Positions 43,301-55,987 are shown, counted from the first letter of the stretch. The stretch is DNA of 64,000 bases from Bedellia somnulentella (GCA_963576735.1 OY755171.1:2294001-2358000); one strand, 5' to 3'. Program-made: numbers and translations. The notes: generated from the sequence alone by a model not told the origin.

Positions 43301-44438
43301 AAAATAAAAAATGGTTTGTTGCAAAGCAAATTGGAAAGCAAAGATATACTGGCCAGTACACCCTGCTGTGTACCAACATAGAATTTGTATTTATGTTTAG
43401 CTAGAGAAACATTTCGATAACGCGATGTACGATTTTTTATGACGCTGCTAGTGTGCGAGTGAGATCGCCGTCTAGAGGTCGCCACAGGTTCTTGATGGGG
43501 CTCCAGCCTTATCACCCAACTATCACTTAGAAAGCTCCAACACCCATGACCGTTTTTTATGACATGTATTAATTAGTACAAAAATTGTGATAGCAGCGAC
43601 TCACAAATTAATTTAAGAGAATTGTAAAACATGGTATCAGGGTCTGATAATGGGATCCTGGAAAAATCGAGGGGAACCCTCAAATTTTATAGGCAATTGT
43701 ACCGCGTTTTACATATTTTCTGAATTTATATTGGCATTTGAATTTAAATGGTAATACGTACAAAAATCAATTTACACTACAACTACAAAGTACCCTACAT
43801 TTTACATGTATATGAAGTGCGAAATACACACTTCTTATTATCAATTATCATCGCGGCTGGCACCGACTCACAAATTTTTTTAAGAGAATTGTAATATTTA
43901 GGTAGGTTGAACAGACGCGTGTGGAATAAAGAAATTGCTAAGGTATCAATCACAGTACTCATATTCAATTAAAAAAACTTATTTGGTACTTTTTAGTACT
44001 AGATTGTTTATTTTCGGTTGTTTTTCTATGAAGTCGGTTTTCTTTTTGTTATTAAGAAATCATTACCTTCCATCCTTTATTTTGCGATCTCTTCCTTACT
44101 GAACTTTCAAAACGACTGTGAGTTTTCTTATTTTTAAGCTCCGTCTACCTCTTTAGGATAAATAGGTTTGAGTGTACGCATGTACAAAACAAGCAATCAC
44201 CGCATTTTTAAAATATTGCAACAATAATGCTATTATGCTATCGTTGTATTAATTACTCGTTGCGCCTCATATTGCTAACTACGTCACAGTTGAATCTTTT
44301 GAGCACTTCATTGCTCTTACAAAGTAGTGTTTAGCGCTATTTTGTGGAATGGCATCTGATTCCACAGTTAACTTTTTTTGGGAGAATGTGTTGTTTAAAT
44401 CCCTGTTTTTTTTCATGTGTACACATATATATTACTCA

Positions 44439-44740
44439 AACTTAAAAGTTAACGTTTTTTGGGGAGAATTTGTTGTTCAATTCCCTGAATTTTCTACATG
44501 TGTGTCTAAATATAAACACATGTATGTATTTTGGGTAAAATGTTGTTCAAGTCTATGTATTTTGCAGCATATATGCCGAATTTAATTTAACTTAAAAGTT
44601 AACGTTTTTTGGGGAGAATTTGTTGTATGATTCCCTGAATTTTCTACATTTGTGTCTAAATATTATCACATGTATGTATTTTGGGTAAAATGTTGTTCAA
44701 GTCTCTGTATTTTGCAGCATATATGCCGAATTTAATTTAA
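44439..44740. repeat. 150-bp tandem duplication
   Basis: Units 44439-44588 and 44589-44740 start with AACTTAAAAGTTAACG and end in ATATGCCGAATTTAATTT. A diverged partial third unit may precede at about 44365. Confidence 0.9.
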
Positions 44741-45869
44741 ATCTAGTAACTTACTCGTAACTAGAAAGTAACTTATTTTCTTATCTATGTATTTAATTGC
44801 AACAAGTTTATAGGGGTTTATATTTTGATTAAAGTAATAACTCAATAGAATAAAAATAAATATTAAAGGAAAAAGAAATAAATTTTACGCTTAAAAATAA
44901 CACAGATCGAACTACACGGACACGAGTATGGAAATCAGTGGAGGCTGCGGATTTTAATTAAACAATCAGATATCGCGATTAAAAATTTGATTGACTACTA
45001 TGATAGCTATTATGTATATCTGAACGACTTCATTTCCGCTAGGAAGTCATGTTTATTGAAATATTCATTAATAAAACCAATATAAATAAGCCACTAAACA
45101 TATACTATAAGTATACCAAAATACATTTTAATAATCAAACTTTAACCCTATTAATTTACTGCGATCATAGTATATAAGTTTTCAATCAAATTGGTTCTTT
45201 ACGAACTGTAACGTTTTTAAGATTGTATCTTTAAAAAGAGTTTTAATCAGTATTTTGATCATGATGCATATCAAAATTGCATTAGTTACACAGATACTGA
45301 TTTGAATTAAAATATCCAGATTATTGAAGTAAATTACTGTGGTGTATGGACCATTTCACATATCATATATATATTAATTCATTTAAATCATGCTATTGGA
45401 AGACAAATAAGAACACCTTTATTCCAATGCATAAAGTCTTAGCGCTAAACTAAAATAATAAGATGAAACGAAAATGAAACTGTGTGAACAAACTAGGTAT
45501 AAGATGAATATTATTTTCCCATTTTTATGTTAAACATTAAAGTGGATCATAATTAATGAAGGTAAACATCTCAAGTGTTCATAGCATGTTAATTAATCTA
45601 TATATCCTAAGCTTACATAACTATGCCTTTATTGTATTTATATGTACTTCTATCCATACCAAAAGTCTTGTTTATCACTCATTATACTTACAGTCTGATT
45701 TTTTTGTACACTTACTATTAGTACCAGTTATTATAAAGGTAAGGAAGATACAACAACGAAGCTATTACTCCGTCAATATACACATTACGTACAAAACGGT
45801 ATAAATCATTTTTAAGAAGCTGCAAAATGCAAAACAGGTTATAAATAAGTAAAAGATGTTTTCCTTATC

Positions 45870-46020
45870 TCGGATGGTTAGTTCGTGCGTCATACACAGA
45901 GGCTACGGTGCCATAGAATCGTCTACGGAATGCGTAGCAACTGCTACGAGCTCTCCAAACGACGCGTAGATGTTTCTACGTAGACGACAACTTGTTTGTT
46001 TTCGATAGCCAAGAATATGT
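45870..46020. repeat. CTACG-rich palindromic segment
   Basis: CTACG/CGTAG words recur about ten times in 130 bp (e.g. TCTACGGAATGCGTAGCAA, TTTCTACGTAGACGAC), giving several overlapping small hairpins. Element family unknown. Confidence 0.4.
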
Positions 46021-46305
46021 GCTGTTATGGGAGCGTTCTTTTAGTTGTATGTTTTTAAAAAAATAGCATTTGTGACATAATTAGTTCTCAACTGCAGGCA
46101 TTTTTGACAGTTAAGTAGGGGGTTGGATTTTGCATATGATACTAAATGGTTTCCCAAAAAATATATACGAAATCAAAACAGAGATTTAAAAAATATAACA
46201 ATTTGAATAAATTTAATATAACAGTCTTGTGTTTCATTTTCAATATACTATTTTATAATAAAACGAAAGATTAGTATTTTTGCAAATCGTTTACCAGTTG
46301 AGAGT

Positions 46306-46401
46306 TAGAAATACTGGCTTAATCATCAATTTATAATACTTACCAGAAATTCCTAGAAATACTGGCTTAATCATCAATTTATAATACTTACCAGAAATTC
46401 C
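46306..46401. repeat. 48-bp exact tandem duplication
   Basis: Units 46306-46353 and 46354-46401, each starting TAGAAATACTGGCTTAATC, appear identical, so the duplication is recent. Confidence 0.92.
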
Positions 46402-46599
46402 TAGCAATTCACTTTTTTTGCAAATGTTATTATATTCATTCAAATATTGAAAAGCATTTATTAGTATAAATATAAAAAATCAATACTGCTATTTATAATA
46501 TCAACATTGATGCAGAAAAAACCTAGCTTGCGCAATTAAACAAATCGCTGTTGCTACACAAAGTTAAAAACACAATTGAGCGCCGAGACAGGAAATTAC

Positions 46600-46735
46600 A
46601 GGTGGGTAACAAGTACTTTACTTAGTGACGGCATCGCGGAGGGCGGGCGGGCCGCCCAGCGCCGCGCGGCAGTCTGACGCACAAGCCCGCAGCCGCCCCG
46701 CGCCGGCCTACAGCTCCTCTCGCGATCGCGAACTA
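46600..46735 (+). promoter_or_regulatory. GC-rich CpG-dense promoter candidate
   Basis: Sudden GC-rich block in AT-rich DNA (GGGCGGGCGGGCCGCCCAGC, GCCGCCCCGCGCCGGCC) free of repeats. It precedes a sequence ending in a strong donor, as expected of a promoter plus first exon of a broadly regulated gene. No TATA box or initiator can be fixed. Confidence 0.55.
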
Positions 46736-46913
46736 TACTCTTGTCTTTAAAACACACTTTTCACAAAATTTAACTCGTTTATATACCAAATTGTGCACGA
46801 ATTTAAATTCTACAAGTGCCTTTGTACATCGTGACTTCAAAGTGCCATGTGGTGTCATCATTTCATTGTTTCGGACGTCGGTTAACTGTTTTATTTCGGA
46901 GTACATTTTTACG
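46736..46913 (+). other. Probable non-coding first exon with short upstream ORF
   Basis: Ends at ACG|GTAAGTTG (donor GT 46914-46915), a near-consensus 5' splice site. Its only ATG in the last 70 bp starts a 12-codon ORF (46847-46885, MWCHHFIVSDVG, stop TAA). The exon start is arbitrary. The coding gene would lie beyond 64000 or in unrecognised exons. Confidence 0.45.
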
Positions 46914-49150
46914 GTAAGTTGTTAATTGTGATTAGATTTAATTTTAAATCGTTGTACTATTTGTGACTATTGAATTTCACTTAAAAAGTTTAGTATGTTA
47001 GTTTTGTTCGTGCAAAGTAGATAAATGAGCAAGCGATTAAGCTAGCCTTCATTTGACGAAGTGACGGTCGACTGTTGACAATGGGACTGTTAATCAACCG
47101 TGCAATTAATGTTTCAAAGATTGGACCTCGTTTGTATTCAATTGTAGTTTGTCTCTATTCTTTTCCGCAACTTTATTCTGTATAAAACTTCTTTTTGGTT
47201 CCTTCCTGTATAAAGTTTCTTACTGGCGAATTTAGGTGTTAATTCACCTGGATACAGAAACTTTAAAAAACCTATATTTAGACATTGTGTGATGTTTAAA
47301 AAAAACGATTAACTTCAAATGCTAAATTGAAAGAAGTCATAATACAAGCAATAAAACACGAATTTGAAATACACAACAATGTTTTAATTTAAAAATGTTT
47401 TATTGTATTCCACACGTGTTATTAAAATAATCAAACGCGTGTTACAGTATTTTTAAAGTTTACGAGGATCGCCGCCATTGTTTATGGGTAACAACAACTC
47501 TTAAATTGCTTTAGATGTTTATTGTAAGCGATACCGAAATAGCTAGAGCGCTGTTTAACTCATTACAAAAGATTTTAAAATATTTTGCTGTATTCTAAAC
47601 TTACAATGGACGTGTGTCGGATTCTTCCTCGTTACAGCGATATAACAGATATCATAGTTATTAAAAATATTGTGATTATATGAAATTGATATTTCGTTTA
47701 TAAAAGTCTCTTTAATGTTTTTGCATCGGAGTGTGTAGAAATGGAATGGAAAAGTTGGAATTAAATTAATATTGCAAGGTTGGAATTAATTTATTTGGCT
47801 CTGTATTTGTGATTTCATTATACTATTTGAAATGTAAATTTTATACCACATGAACTACATACAAATAGTTCAAATACGCACATTGCTGAATACATTCCTT
47901 GCATTACTGGAAAGTATTTATGCATAGTTAGTTATATTTAAATTAGTTGCAGTTGATGCTATTATGTAAGCTTATTGTTTCAAGGACTGAATGTCTTAAT
48001 GCAAATTAAATAATTTTGGGAGTAAATAAGATGAAATTGAGCAAACAAAGCCCAACGAGGAATTAAAAGTTAAGGGGTACATTGTCTTATTACTCGTGAA
48101 TTATTAAACGAGTTTAAACTTTTAAAGTATCGTCCGGAAGCCCAAAACTTTGTTACATCATTTTACCATTGGACCCTTCACCGTAACGATCCTCTCACCT
48201 GGCTCTGAAGAGCTTTTAACAGCTTTCTTTGATAATTCAAGCCACTCGTCAGACGCCTACACAGACGCTTCATATGAGTACTTATACTTAGCATTTTTGA
48301 TATAAAAACTCAAGGAAAACTGGAAAGAGAAAAATATTTATTTAGTTATTATAAGATCACACTTAAAATTACATAGTAGCATTAGTAACCTCTTCCATTT
48401 ATCGTCAGTTGAAAATGTAAAGAAACGGTAACAAAATTGAACAAGAGCAATAACTTCCATTCGTAATTTTCCATTGCAGATACATGTCTATATATATCTG
48501 TATAATTTTTGTAAATTGATTTTCATTATCCTACTCTTATATTGAACAATCAAACCAAATTTAATTCCAGCTCCCGCTCAATTCCAATACTTCATTCCAC
48601 AAAAATTTTGATAAAATGTTTATTTTTAAAATCAAACAAAAAGTATTCTCGAATTGCAATTGAAATTGAAATATAGAAAATAAATCTGACCAATACCTGA
48701 GTGTTCGTTATGAAACCTTCCAATGCAAAGCTACGTCACATATTGAACAAAAATCACAAAAACCACTCGATCAAAATAAAAGCAGTGCCAAAAATAATGC
48801 TATCGGTATGATGCTGTTACATTTCTGGTATATTCACTAACCTAAGATATTCGTTGGAAAAACAACTTCTCTGTATAAAACAAACATTATTAAATGCGCA
48901 AATTCATTATGTCTGCAATGTTCTAAATACGATTTGAGAGTATAATCTATCTTCGTGCCAAATTATATCTGGATTCATAGAGACGAACTAAGATGATTGA
49001 GATACAAACATCGATCAATATGATTGGTTTAAGAATAGATGTAAGCATTGATCCAGATTGTTCCATTTACCAATTTATATAGAGTGGCATAATTTATTTA
49101 TTTATTTGATAGGTAAACGAGGCAGGTTACAGTATAATTATGGAGCAGTC
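46914..49150. other. Presumed first intron, no features seen
   Basis: AT-rich, repeat-poor sequence with no convincing exon. Its lack of SINE copies contrasts with both sides and is compatible with conserved intronic regulatory DNA, which cannot be shown here. Confidence 0.35.
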
Positions 49151-49157
49151 GTTATTT

Positions 49158-49404
49158 GCCGTGTAGTGCCGGCTTAGAATGTCGCTACCCCTTTCTACCC
49201 ACGGGTGTCGTAAGAGGCGACTAAGGGTATTAGGGCTTTTTATTGGATTTTTGGGCAATGCGGTTGGAGACCCATCACCAAAAACCTTTATTCTTACCAT
49301 CTTTTCCCCACTCAACTTCCAAAAGTGGCTGAGGAATTTATAATTCCTTAGCTCTGGTTACCCCTTCTAGGGAAATATAGCCATGAGTATATATGTATGT
49401 ATGG
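49158..49404 (+). mobile_element. SINE-R copy, full length
   Basis: 'gccgtgtagtgccggctta' to 'gccatgagtatatatgtat'. Belongs to a subtype with CCCACGGGTGTCGTAAGAGG. Confidence 0.9.
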
Positions 49405-49864
49405 TTATTTAACTAAAATTTAGATCTAGGCAACAGCAACCCAAAGCATGTTTACACGAATAATAAATATAACAGTTTGAAGTTTGGAATAAACCAACTA
49501 ACAAGAAACATAATAATATGAAATTTTAACGCTATGTATAGGTATTATATAATATATGGTTGGTACAAAATCTGTATTTTTGAATACTTTTTTTTGAACT
49601 CATTAAACCCTAACCAGAAATATTAATAAAAGAAATCTACTAATTATTTTGAGATCAATAATTGCAGACATTTAACCTTTTTAAGTCTAAGACTAAGGTT
49701 ACATATATCTAGCTCACAACTAATGGAAGAGACAGTGTTAAATAAACGACAAATGCGAACAATTGGATTAAAAAATAAGAGTTGTTATTTTTATAAACTT
49801 GCAAATGGACAGGATGGTACGCGAGTTTAATCTAGTATTGAAATTCACACATATTATAAGCATT

Positions 49865-50117
49865 GCTGTGTAGTGTCGGCTTAGAATAGCACTACCCCAT
49901 TTCTTTCCATGGGTGATCGTAAGAGGCGACTAAGGGTATCGGGGCTTTTTAAGTGATTTTTGGGCGATGCGGTTGGAGACCCATCACTAAAAACATTTAT
50001 TTTACAATCTCTTCCCCACTTTACTCTCAAAAGTGGCTGAAGAATTTTCTAATTCTGAAGCTCTGGCTACCCCTTTTAGGGATTTATAGCCGTGAGTATA
50101 TGTATGTATGTATGTAT
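49865..50117 (+). mobile_element. SINE-R copy, full length
   Basis: 'gctgtgtagtgtcggctta' to the TATG tail. Confidence 0.9.
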
Positions 50118-50119
50118 GA

Positions 50120-51130
50120 AGTAAATTTGCCTAATATAAAATCAATTCAGAAGTAAATTTTACACGTCGATAATATTTTTATGGAGCCGAAATCATTGTT
50201 TTCGTCTTTTATTTTATAATAATTATAATTAGATTTTAAGATCGAAAACTTTGAATAAAATATTCCTAATTAACCTAGTAAAATAACTTAAATACTTAAA
50301 GGATCCCACGGAAAACTCGAAACATTATCTCAAAGTAACTCAGTAAATTGTGTCGTAACTTTATAAAGAGTTTTTCTTCATTTCATTTCGAAAGGTTTCT
50401 TTTCATAAATGTTTGAAAAGTTCTTGCTCGTATTAAACGCAAACAACCGTGCGATTTGCAATGAATGCTTTCAAACTAAATTCAGTGTAACCTACCTAAC
50501 CTACCAATACACGACGCTTGTGCGCCAAAAAACCTTTGTAGTGTTTAGCCTCTATCGAATTTCACTCGTTTTAAATATCGGAATTCGGTCAAACTTTTAA
50601 TCAAATAAAGATTCATTTAGAAAATTGCGCATTGAATTCACGACATTCCTGACCATTGTTTTATAATTTTGCTACAAAACTTACTTATACATAATTCTAC
50701 ACCATTTAGTCCTTATAAAAATTGGAAGCTTTTAAGACTTTTTACTGGATTAATGGCTATTTATTAGAAGGTGTATTAAAAGTTATGGCACGATGGCCGG
50801 CGGCAACTTATAAAAACATTCTTTCATTTTCAAGCGAGTTGAGTTCAACATCTTAAGCCGATGAATATTCTTTCGAGAGCGAAGTCATTTTTGGCAAATA
50901 CGCGAGTAGAGACTGTTATTAAATTAAATTCTGAGAAAGTCTGGTTCAGTATTACGTGTTTATTATAACCAAATAAGAATTTGCTTGAATATTATATCGT
51001 GGTGGCAAAATGCGTAGTATTAAGTTAGTAAACTCTTATATGTTATGAAGTTTAAATAGCAAGAACAATTAATATTATTATGCATTCTTTAATACATAAA
51101 TGTTTAAACGACAAAATTGATCAAACTAAT
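50120..51130. other. No features seen
   Basis: AT-rich presumed intron or intergenic DNA; no exon, RNA or repeat family recognised. Confidence 0.35.
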
Positions 51131-51138
51131 TAGAATGT

Positions 51139-51240
51139 TTTTGTTCATGAAAACCTCATGTGGGGATTGTTACTATTAAATAAAAGATAAATAAAGGAAA
51201 GAAATTTTTCCTTCCTTTATTTCTCCTTTATTTATTGATT
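51139..51240. mobile_element. SINE-A relative, arms only
   Basis: 'aaaacctcatgtggggatt' and an inverted AAAGGAAAGAAATTTTTCC/TTCCTTTATTT core; the tRNA-like unit is absent. Confidence 0.6.
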
Positions 51241-51249
51241 TATTGATTG

Positions 51250-51432
51250 GTAACGACACTTATACTAACTCCCACTTTCCCCATTGGGGTATGCAAAGGC
51301 TGTCGATCGCCACTTTGCACGATCCTGAAAAATCTCTCTTGCTTTTCTTACCTTCATTATTCTATTTATTATTTCTTCTCCAGACCTCAGTCTTTCACAT
51401 TTTTAAGAGCGTTTTTAATTTGGCAAGGACAC
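51250..51432 (-). mobile_element. RTE LINE 3' fragment
   Basis: 'ccccattggggtatgcaaa', 'gtcgatcgccactttgcac' and 'tttttaagagcgtttttaa' in reverse RTE order. Confidence 0.8.
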
Positions 51433-51499
51433 AGAGGTTTTTCTAATTTTAAAGTCAACAAAGTTTAGATGAAATATGTTGCAAAAAAAACTTAATTAT

Positions 51500-51642
51500 T
51501 TAATTACATCATAGTATTAGTATTAATGTATTTAATTTTAAATGTTATTTTTGTTACTAACATAGGTATTTAAGTTTTTGTGATTACTAACAACTATATG
51601 GATGAATAATCCGAAATAAATGATTTTGATTTTATTTGATTA
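51500..51642 (+). mobile_element. Possible LINE 3' tail
   Basis: 'gaaataaatgattttgatt' followed by TTTTATTTGATT resembles the tandem-tailed ends of LINEs (compare 3255-3286). Weak. Confidence 0.4.
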
Positions 51643-51643
51643 A

Positions 51644-51861
51644 AGTGAAGTGCCGGCTTAGACTATCACTACTCTTTTCTACCCAAGCGTGTCGTAAGAG
51701 GCGACTAAATGGGACTTTTTAAATTGGTTTTTGGGCGATTCGGTTGAAGGCTTATCACGAACAATCCTTTATTTCTACCACCTTCTTGAGAAGTTTCGAG
51801 CTCTAAAACTTAGGCTACCCTTTTTATAGATTTATGGCCGTGAGTATATGTATGTATGTAT
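51644..51861 (+). mobile_element. SINE-R copy, diverged
   Basis: 'agtgaagtgccggcttaga' to 'ggccgtgagtatatgtatg', with internal deletions. Confidence 0.85.
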
Positions 51862-51929
51862 AATAATAATATTCCATCTAAAAAATTCTGAAAAACTGAA
51901 ATTAAAAGGTAAACATCGATTTTAACCAC

Positions 51930-52060
51930 AGCGCAAACCCGCGCTTAAAACGGGTGTGTTTGCAACCGAGTTCACTCGTTCAAAGTATTTATTTGTGAAA
52001 GCTATTCAACGGTGAAATACGAGTGATATTGACTTAGTAGAGTAATTCACGCTTCGGATC
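51930..52060. repeat. Decayed two-hairpin MITE relative
   Basis: GCAAACCCG/CGGGTGTGTTTGC hairpin at 51933-51963, then AATACGAGTGATATTGACT near 52017, paralleling 25871-25978. Confidence 0.4.
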
Positions 52061-52329
52061 CGCCGCGATTGGCTCTCGACGGGCACGCATCATACCGCAC
52101 ATATAAATTCTATTGTGTTTGAAGAGCATTCCAACAAATCAACGCTATTTTCTGATGAAATGTATCTTTTACTATCACTTTTCTATGTTGATGTATGGGG
52201 AAACTTTTGCGTATTCGGTGGACGGCGAAAGTTTTTCAGAAATTGATATTCTGAGTATGAATGTATTAGTGGTTCTTATGAGAATATTAAGTATAGTTAT
52301 ACAATTTCTTAGGAAATATTGATTGAATA

Positions 52330-53075
52330 TTAAAAGAAACGTTGATGAATTAATAAGTGATAATAGACGACATAAACATCTTCCACTAGTTCTCTATAAT
52401 ACAAAGAACCATAAAAAGCAAAATTTAGTACCTATTCAAAAGTTTGGCACAAATAAGCTACCGAAACAAAACCGACTCACTATAAATCTCTCGTTCAAAC
52501 TAGCACGTTAAAGCAGTGAGATATTGATGGCCTATAAACAAAGACACCCGCTACAAATCGTGTGCGAAAGTAATTTTACGCAGCAATATTCTACATTCCG
52601 CGTCGTTTATTATGAGATACTTTCCGTAAACTTATTGATTTTCGTATAACTTTGAACATCACTTTTATTTACGATTGACAGATACAATGTTTGATTTCTT
52701 TACAAATTGTAGTTTAGAGATTGAGTATTTACGATTTCTCATCGAATTTGAAAGGAGGTTAGGTGCGGAAATAATCGAAAATTAATGTGAATTTATTCGT
52801 TATATCACTTTCATCAACACATGCGGCATTTCAGCCCAAAATTCAAAAAAAGGCGTATTAGTTTTATGGCGTTCATGCTTATTTTGCGGTTATGTTTGCA
52901 CGTCTATAAACTTTATAAAAGACATTATTTGGATGTGATTATTTATTTTACTGTAGAATTAATATATAAATAATGTAATAGTCAATAGTAATCATTCACA
53001 AATAATTTGTTGGTAAGTGGTAAGTAAGGTGACGATTGACGACAGCGCATACCTAGTTGTTTTTAAAGATTTCTA
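52330..53075. other. No features seen
   Basis: AT-rich DNA with only short chance ORFs. Confidence 0.35.
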
Positions 53076-53081
53076 GGGAAG

Positions 53082-53122
53082 GCTGTGTCGGCTTAGAATA
53101 GCAATACCTCATTTCATCATAT
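53082..53122 (+). mobile_element. SINE-R 5' fragment
   Basis: 'gctgtgtcggcttagaata' and 'gcaatacctcatttc' only; the rest is gone. Confidence 0.6.
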
Positions 53123-53525
53123 TCGTCTCAACGCACTCTTTCGTACCACATCATTCATGCACGAATCACCATATCTCTCGTTTAACAAGTTGAGTTTTAT
53201 TAAACAAACTAATTATTTTCGGATATTTAATCGCCTTTTTGAACTTTTCTGTTATCATGGTATTTATATGTGTTTTAATTGTAATGTGCAATGGCGAAAG
53301 TCTTAGAAAATACTGTTGGTATATTGGTTGGCGCAATGGATTTAGATGTATAATTGAAAGCTGCGTGCCAAACAGGATCGGGTTGCTAGTCATTTATATT
53401 TTATAGGTCATTTATCTCAGCGCAGAGTTGAGAATGGGATCTCCCCAAGGTGGTTTATTGCACTCTATCTTTTCAGTTTCGGAATAACCCAGGGAAACCC
53501 GATTTATATGTTTCACTCATGCAAA

Positions 53526-53569
53526 TACGTATGATGTTATACACACATATGTGTATAACATCATACGTA
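53526..53569. repeat. 44-bp near-perfect palindrome
   Basis: Centred near 53547 around ACACACATATGTGTAT; directly abuts the 5' end of the next SINE-R. Confidence 0.85.
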
Positions 53570-53571
53570 CA

Positions 53572-53820
53572 GCTGTGTAGTGTCGGCTAAGAATAGCACT
53601 ACCCTATTTCTTCCGGTGGGTGTATGTAAGAGGCGACTAGCGGACTTGGGGCTTTTTAAGGGATTTTTGGGCGATGCGGTTGGAGCCATCACCAACAACC
53701 TTTATTCTACCATCTTTTCCCCACTCAACTTCCAAAAGTGGCTGTGGAATTTCTAATTTCTCAGCTCTGGCTACCCCTTTTAGGGATTTATAGCCGTGAG
53801 TATATGTATGTATGTATGTA
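53572..53820 (+). mobile_element. SINE-R copy, full length
   Basis: 'gctgtgtagtgtcggctaa' to the TATG tail. Meets another copy tail to tail. Confidence 0.9.
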
Positions 53821-53990
53821 CATATGCTCATGTAATAAATTCAAAAAAGGGGTAGCCAGAGCATCAGAGTTAGAAACTTCTCAACCACATTTGGAAGATG
53901 ACATGTGAGATGAGATAGTAGAAATAAAGTATCGCTGGTGTTGGGCCTCAAACCGTATCGCCCAAAACCACTTAAAAAGCCCCGTATATG
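53821..53990 (-). mobile_element. SINE-R copy, 5'-truncated, tail-to-tail with previous
   Basis: 'catatgctcatgtaataaa' to 'cttaaaaagccccgtatat'. Confidence 0.85.
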
Positions 53991-54634
53991 TGCTATAATT
54001 AACTGGATAAATATTTTCCGTTAAACCTTATATTTATTTTCATTATCTGCTACACTGGCCTAAGACGGGTTGGCAGGCATTACGACTGTCACCTCGATAG
54101 TAGTCAGGACGTCTAAATGTGCTCTCTGAAGCACGAAATCATGTTCTTTTGGGATAATCTGGTGATTAAGTCTTAATAAAAATATCTGTATATTCATGAC
54201 TTATTTCACTGGGCATCGGACCCGAGACCTCGGGGTATGGAACCAAACACCATAGGACCCAAAGGCAATTAATTATTAGTTCATATCGCTTTATATAGTA
54301 AAAAATATAACTAAGATGTTCTTAAGGAAATTTCATTTTCCAATATAAGTTGGATTTAGCTAGTTTTCGACATTCTTAACAATTAATTGTATACGCAGCA
54401 CTTATATAATGTAACTGTCATCTAAACTCTGACCAAAAACCCTGAATCGGAAACATAGTGACCACCAAAATATTAATAATTGATAACTGCAAACTATCGT
54501 AAATTTCAATGGCGGACCACATGCCACAAATTAGCCACTGGTTTGTCAATAATTTATTAGACTGGCGAAGCGGCAATTGAATAGGAAGTACGATGTAATT
54601 CAACGCTAAAACCTTATGTAGAATTGTCCCCTTC

Positions 54635-54880
54635 ACACACAGAAACATATACTCACGGCCATAAATCCCAAAAAGGGGTAGTCAGAGCTTCAGAGCTAGA
54701 AACTCCTCAGCCACATTTGGAAGTTGATAGGGGACAAGATCGTAGAAATAAAGTATCGTTGGTTGATCTCCAAACGCATCGCCCAAAAAACACTTTAAAA
54801 AGCCCCATACCCTTAATCGCCTCTTACGACACCCGTGGGTAGAAGAGAGTAGTGTCATTCTGCTGGCACTACACGGTTAT
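54635..54880 (-). mobile_element. SINE-R copy
   Basis: 'catatactcacggccataa' to 'ctggcactacacggtta'; the CCCGTGGGTAGAA subtype. Confidence 0.9.
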
Positions 54881-55987
54881 CTCCTTCGTTACCCTTTTTT
54901 GGAATTTAGCTTTGAGGTGTATTGGGTAAACAAAAAAGTAAAGTGAAATGTTTTCAGAAGCGTACGTTGTATGTTTTGTATTTCTCGTCTCTCAAAGTGA
55001 CTGTCGCGAAAATGCCATTATACGAAATGTTTATTGAAAGTGGAGATTTCAAGCTTAAAAGAGCTTCAAAGCTGCGCTAAATATCAAATTTAGTTCTTCT
55101 ACAACATTTAAAGCAATAATTTGTGTGTAATTTAATACGGTAGTGGTTGTTTAGTTGTTCTGATATTAAATAATATTTTATTTTCGAAAATATAACGTCA
55201 CACATTATCATCTCTATTTTAATAAAACATGAATAAATTAATTAATTAGTCACCGGAAAAAGATCAACTAGCGTAAGAAATATCTAAAATTGTCTTGTTG
55301 TAAAAGTATTAAAAACGATTTTAACTAGTTCATAATATAGACTCAAAATAAATAAATACATATAAACAAATTTACAAAAAACGTAGCTCTTTATTTATGA
55401 CTTGAAATGTCTATTATATAAGGCTCTTAAGTGCTACTTACTGATACTATCGGCCAATCAAACATTATTGAAAACATATTGCGGTTATTACAATTTGAAT
55501 GTTTATAAGTATCGTGGAAATGAAGTACTCTTATTAGCACTGCAAGAGCTAAATATTGATATAACTGAAACAATAATGACTCTGAGTACAGAAATGAAGT
55601 GCTAGACATAGCGCTAAATATGCTAAATCGCGAGATGTTATCGAAAGTGAGCAGCTTGGCTTGATGGTCGTGACATGTGAAATCAAACAGTCTACTGGCG
55701 TACAGTTGGGTGTGGTTTTCGTGGAAACGCGGGTGAGGCCGCACTTACTGGGATTATACAGAAAAAAACATACGCATAATTAATCCTGCTTTAATTTTAC
55801 ATTTAATTACTTTTTGCGAAGGTTTGAATGTTTTGTAAATACTAAGAATGAAATGAAAATACAACTCATTGGAATTGTGTTGATGGTAATGCTAAAATAT
55901 ATTCAAGTGAATGTACATTTGCTGCAATGTAACTCAAAAGTAGCGGGAGGACATTCATATTAAATATGGTAACACTTATCACTAAAC

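Larger units (their letters stand above)
42757..43565 (-). mobile_element. SINE-R relic split by SINE-A
   Basis: 42757-42866 (TCTTATGGTTATAAATCCC, TTAGCCACTTTTGGAAGTTG) and 43488-43565 (TGGGGCTCCAGCCTTATCACC) are the two parts of one minus-oriented SINE-R. Between them are SINE-A (42867-43300) and about 175 bp of unassigned sequence. Confidence 0.75.

Noticed and set aside
45556..45804. 82-residue hydrophobic ORF
   Set aside because: AT-rich, no homology recognised, no start context or splice support.
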